DNA of 64,000 nucleotides from Ferdinandcohnia sp036965045 (GTDB lineage: Bacteria > Bacillota > Bacilli > Bacillales > Bacillaceae_L): assembly GCF_036965045.1 (NCBI RefSeq), contig NZ_JBALOV010000006.1, forward strand, positions 61,247-125,246, read 5' to 3'. The position numbers were made by a program, and so were the translations under genes. Shown here in pieces: positions 62,123 to 64,000 of this stretch. The notes under the pieces are model-generated. The model had not been told where the DNA came from, did not search any database, and saw only the letters and a list, made by a program, of their open reading frames with translations. Numbering within the stretch: the stretch's first letter is position 1; every line of letters starts with the position of its first letter.

Positions 62123-62299
62123 ATGAGACGAAAAAAAGAAGTCGACGATTTCAATGGAGAAGCTCCATTATTTGATGCGCCTGACGATAAGATCCTTGCT
62201 TTTGATATGTTCCGCGGAGTGTCCCCTGGTATCTTTTCTGATGTGGATTTAGACAACCCAGCACAAAAAATTGAAGAAGATATTATGCCTAAAGATTAA
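62123..62299 (+). CDS. Acidic 58-aa protein of unknown function
   Basis: ATG at 62123 follows GGAGGTGTGGAAAC and opens a 58-aa frame starting MRRKKEVDDFNGEAPLFDAP and ending AQKIEEDIMPKD. It is strongly acidic after the basic start. It lies 55 bases after the AIM24-like gene and ends at a terminator, so the two may be co-transcribed. I do not recognise the family. Confidence 0.7.
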   Translation: MRRKKEVDDFNGEAPLFDAPDDKILAFDMFRGVSPGIFSDVDLDNPAQKIEEDIMPKD

Positions 62300-62330
62300 C
62301 ACACCTGGAAACAGGTGTTTTTTCCTTTTT
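62299..62330 (+). terminator. Terminator after the 58-aa gene
   Basis: ACACCTG pairs with CAGGTGT around GAAA, followed by TTTTT. Confidence 0.85.
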
Positions 62331-62353
62331 AAGAAGAGGTAAAAAAGGCAAAT

Positions 62354-62384
62354 AAAAAACGCCATGAGAAATTCTCATAACGCT
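62354..62384 (-). terminator. Terminator of the tRNA operon
   Basis: GTTATGAGAA pairs with TTCTCATGGC on the minus strand and is followed by TTTTTTATTTG, right after tRNA-Glu. Confidence 0.75.
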
Positions 62385-62387
62385 TGA

Positions 62388-62459
62388 TGACCCGTACGGG
62401 ATTCGAACCCGTGTTACCGCCGTGAAAGGGCGGTGTCTTAACCGCTTGACCAACGGGCC
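62388..62459 (-). tRNA. tRNA-Glu (TTC)
   Basis: 72 bases with acceptor GGCCCGT / ACGGGTC, anticodon loop CTTTCAC (TTC) and T-loop GGGTTCGAATCCC. CCA is not encoded. It is the last tRNA of the array. Confidence 0.97.
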
Positions 62460-62486
62460 AGAATATTTATTTAATGATAATCGTCA

Positions 62487-62577
62487 TGGCGGAGAAGGAG
62501 GGATTTGAACCCTCGCGCCGCTTACGCGACCTACACCCTTAGCAGGGGCGCCTCTTCAGCCACTTGAGTACTTCCCC
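62487..62577 (-). tRNA. tRNA-Ser (GCT)
   Basis: 91 bases with a long variable arm, anticodon loop CTGCTAA (GCT) and encoded CCA. Confidence 0.97.
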
Positions 62578-62582
62578 AAAAA

Positions 62583-62657
62583 TGGCTCCGCAGGTAGGAT
62601 TCGAACCTACGACCGATCGGTTAACAGCCGATAGCTCTACCACTGAGCTACTGCGGA
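62583..62657 (-). tRNA. tRNA-Asn (GTT)
   Basis: 75 bases with acceptor TCCGCAG / CTGCGGA, anticodon loop CTGTTAA (GTT) and encoded CCA. Confidence 0.97.
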
Positions 62658-62666
62658 ATAACAACA

Positions 62667-62743
<77 letters not shown>

Positions 62744-62757
62744 ATTATGGCAAAAAA

Positions 62758-62831
62758 TGGAGCGGGTGATGAGAATCGAACTCACGACATCAGCTTGGAA
62801 GGCTGAGGTTTTACCATTAAACTACACCCGC
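62758..62831 (-). tRNA. tRNA-Gly (TCC)
   Basis: 74 bases with acceptor GCGGGTG / CACCCGC, anticodon loop CTTCCAA (TCC) and encoded CCA. Confidence 0.97.
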
Positions 62832-62838
62832 AAATATA

Positions 62839-62915
62839 TGGGGCGGCTGATGGGAATCGAACCCACGAATGTCGGAACCACAATCCGATGCGTTAACCAC
62901 TTCGCCACAACCGCC
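62839..62915 (-). tRNA. tRNA-His (GTG)
   Basis: 77 bases including the extra 5' G opposite C73, anticodon loop TTGTGGT (GTG) and encoded CCA. Confidence 0.97.
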
Positions 62916-62939
62916 ATTAACTTTTATGAAATAATAAGG

Positions 62940-63012
62940 TGGCTCAGGACGGAATCGAACCGCCGACACAAGGATTTTCAGTCCTTTGCTCTACCGACTG
63001 AGCTACTGAGCC
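62940..63012 (-). tRNA. tRNA-Phe (GAA)
   Basis: 73 bases with acceptor GGCTCAG / CTGAGCC and anticodon loop CTGAAAA (GAA). The following bases read CCT, so CCA is not encoded. Confidence 0.96.
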
Positions 63013-63020
63013 ACAACATA

Positions 63021-63096
63021 TGGCGGTCCCGACCGGGATCGAACCGGCGATCTCCTGCGTGACAGGCAGGCATGTTAACCGCTACACCACGGGACC
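63021..63096 (-). tRNA. tRNA-Asp (GTC)
   Basis: 76 bases with acceptor GGTCCCG / CGGGACC, anticodon loop CTGTCAC (GTC) and encoded CCA. A second copy of its first bases lies 142 bases upstream, beyond a structured element. Confidence 0.97.
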
Positions 63097-63097
63097 A

Positions 63098-63239
63098 TGT
63101 AAAATTACTAAGTCTTTCAATGCGCAATTTCTTGCGTTAACTGTCCCTTCCTCTACTAGATTATTCGAGGAGCATTATCCGTCGGGACAACTCGTAGCTT
63201 AATCGACGATGATCTGCTCGTCGATACACCACGGGACCA
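63098..63239 (-). mobile_element. Structured tRNA-associated element, copy A (upstream of tRNA-Asp)
   Basis: About 140 bases between tRNA-Asp and a 15-bp duplicate of the tRNA 5' end (63083-63097 and 63225-63239). It carries ATCGACGA / TCGTCGAT (63202-63209 with 63218-63225), TGTCCC / GGGACA (63142-63147 with 63184-63189) enclosing TCCTC / GAGGA, and CGCAA / TTGCG (63123-63127 with 63132-63136). It shares ACTGTCCCTTCCTCT and GTCGGGACAACTCG with copy B at 63387-63531. No coding capacity; class unknown. Confidence 0.75.
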
Positions 63240-63300
63240 CATTTATTTTGACAACGAATATTATCTTACGATACTATCTTAAACTTGTCAATATTTTTTT

Positions 63301-63377
<77 letters not shown>

Positions 63378-63386
63378 ATAATAGAA

Positions 63387-63531
63387 TAAAATTATATAGT
63401 TTTTCTTATGCGCTTAGCTTGCGCAATACTGTCCCTTCCTCTGCTAGCCTATTCAGGAAGCAATGTCTGTCGGGACAACTCGCAGTAATTCAATGATGCA
63501 ACGCTCGTTGCTCCACCCCGCGATAATAGAA
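63387..63531 (-). mobile_element. Structured tRNA-associated element, copy B (upstream of tRNA-fMet)
   Basis: It is bounded by a 23-bp exact direct repeat (63364-63386 and 63509-63531) that includes the first 14 bases of tRNA-fMet and its 5' flank. Similarity continues past this with an indel (TTATAT-GTTTTTCT-ATG). Hairpins: GCAAC / GTTGC (63498-63502 with 63507-63511), TGTCCC / GGGACA (63430-63435 with 63472-63477) enclosing CTTCCT / AGGAAG, and TGCGC / GCGCA (63409-63413 with 63421-63425). Order and spacing match copy A. Confidence 0.75.
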
Positions 63532-63588
63532 GTTATATCGTTTTTCTAATGTCCTGTTACACAAGACTACTCACTATTAAAATATATA

Positions 63589-63681
63589 TGGCGGAGGAAG
63601 AGGGATTCGAACCCCCGCGGGCTTTAACACCCCTGTCGGTTTTCAAGACCGATCCCTTCAGCCGGACTTGGGTATTCCTCC
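63589..63681 (-). tRNA. tRNA-Ser (TGA)
   Basis: 93 bases with a long variable arm, anticodon loop CTTGAAA (TGA) and encoded CCA. Confidence 0.97.
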
Positions 63682-63700
63682 ACATATAAGAAGTTGTAAA

Positions 63701-63777
63701 TGGTGGACCTTGTAGGACTCGAACCTACGACCGGACGGTTATGAGCCGTCTGCTCTAACCAGCTGAGCTAAAGGTCC
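63701..63777 (-). tRNA. tRNA-Ile2 (CAT, lysidine type)
   Basis: 77 bases with acceptor GGACCTT / AAGGTCC and anticodon loop CTCATAA (CAT). The body differs from both Met tRNAs, and the position matches the Ile2/Met slot of the B. subtilis trnB order, so I call it the lysidine-modified Ile2. Confidence 0.8.
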
Positions 63778-63794
63778 GTAGTTCTATTTAAATT

Positions 63795-63871
63795 TGGTAG
63801 CGGCGGAGGGGATCGAACCCCCGACCTCACGGGTATGAACCGTACGCTCTAGCCAGCTGAGCTACACCGCC
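63795..63871 (-). tRNA. tRNA-Met (CAT, elongator)
   Basis: 77 bases with acceptor GGCGGTG / CGCCGCT, anticodon loop TTCATAC (CAT) and encoded CCA. Confidence 0.92.
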
Positions 63872-63897
63872 ATGGATAAATATTATACTAAAATTAT

Positions 63898-63973
63898 TGG
63901 TGGAGCCTAGCGGGATCGAACCGCTGACCTCCTGCGTGCAAAGCAGGCGCTCTCCCAGCTGAGCTAAGGCCCC
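63898..63973 (-). tRNA. tRNA-Ala (TGC)
   Basis: 76 bases with acceptor GGGGCCT / AGGCTCC, anticodon loop TTTGCAC (TGC) and encoded CCA. Confidence 0.97.
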
Positions 63974-63984
63974 AAAATTTTAAA

Positions 63985-64000
63985 TGGTCGGGAAGACAGG
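63985..64000 (-). tRNA. tRNA-Pro, 3' end only (cut by window edge)
   Basis: The last bases read CCTGTCTTCCCGACCA on the minus strand, the 3' end of a Bacillus tRNA-Pro with encoded CCA. The order Pro-Ala-Met agrees. Confidence 0.75.

Noticed and set aside
63225..63239. A tRNA-Asp pseudogene upstream of tRNA-Asp
   Set aside because: Only 15 bases of the 5' end are present, with no anticodon arm or T arm, so it is better explained as a boundary repeat of the element.

Overview
The window reads as a chromosome segment of a Gram-positive, endospore-forming member of the Bacillaceae. The evidence is low GC, strong AAGGAGG-type ribosome binding sites, T-box and S-box leaders, sporulation-linked small genes (cse60-like, ytzC-like), and gene order close to the B. 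subtilis yt* region (pepV-ythQP-ytzE-ytzG-ytgP-ytfP, leuS, ytqAB-ytpB-ytoA-metK-pckA-ytmA-ytlACD-ytkD, dps-ytzI-luxS-ytjA, menFDHBEC, yteA, then the tail of a trnB-like tRNA operon). The genus cannot be fixed from this; a soil Bacillus, Neobacillus or Mesobacillus-type organism with partial denitrification ability fits.

Layout. 0-7.3 kb: the start of a truncated NERD-like gene, a CidA/CidB (LrgA/LrgB) pair behind an RNA 2',3'-cyclic phosphodiesterase, the pepV dipeptidase with an ABC pair, a DeoR-type HTH protein and a pseudouridine synthase. 7.4-14.3 kb: a tyrosine/aspartate-rich coiled-coil mini-protein with a sporulation-type promoter, a MurJ-like flippase, a DCC protein, an HI0933-type flavoprotein, a Cse60-like protein, a TIMP-like secreted protein, a rhodanese and an M42 peptidase, followed by a 104-bp tandem palindromic repeat. 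14.8-19.1 kb: leuS with a leucine T-box, then a lipoprotein copper nitrite reductase behind an Fnr-type site. 19.1-26.6 kb: bdhA-livJ-livH-livMG(fused)-livF behind a near-consensus sigma-54 promoter, with candidate enhancer palindromes and a sigma-54 activator gene just upstream. This looks like one inducible uptake-plus-oxidation system.

26.7-48.9 kb is mainly housekeeping: an MFS exporter, ytqA/mnmM, ytpB, gamma- and beta-carbonic anhydrases, metK with a SAM-I riboswitch, pckA with a CcpN-like operator, an ABC importer (ytlACD), a Nudix hydrolase, threonine aldolase, dps, an amidase, luxS, yidD, a two-domain YtkA-type lipoprotein, a zinc-binding protein behind a Zur box, and a ZIP transporter. 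48.9-58.6 kb carries the menaquinone genes (menFDHBEC and divergent menA) and yteA. 58.6-62.3 kb has a penicillin-acylase-family protein, an AIM24-like protein and a 58-aa protein.

62.38-64 kb is a tRNA array on the minus strand, in transcription order Pro(partial)-Ala-Met-Ile2-Ser-fMet-Asp-Phe-His-Gly-Ile-Asn-Ser-Glu. Two related, structured elements of about 140 bp sit immediately upstream of tRNA-fMet and tRNA-Asp. Each is bounded by a duplicate of the 5' end of the tRNA it precedes, and its hairpins keep their pairing although the sequences differ. I regard this as the most unusual structure in the window. A second repeat family (starting TCTAGCTCCAGG) occurs in four intergenic places, one of which appears to serve as a terminator. 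No prophage, insertion sequence or CRISPR array was seen.
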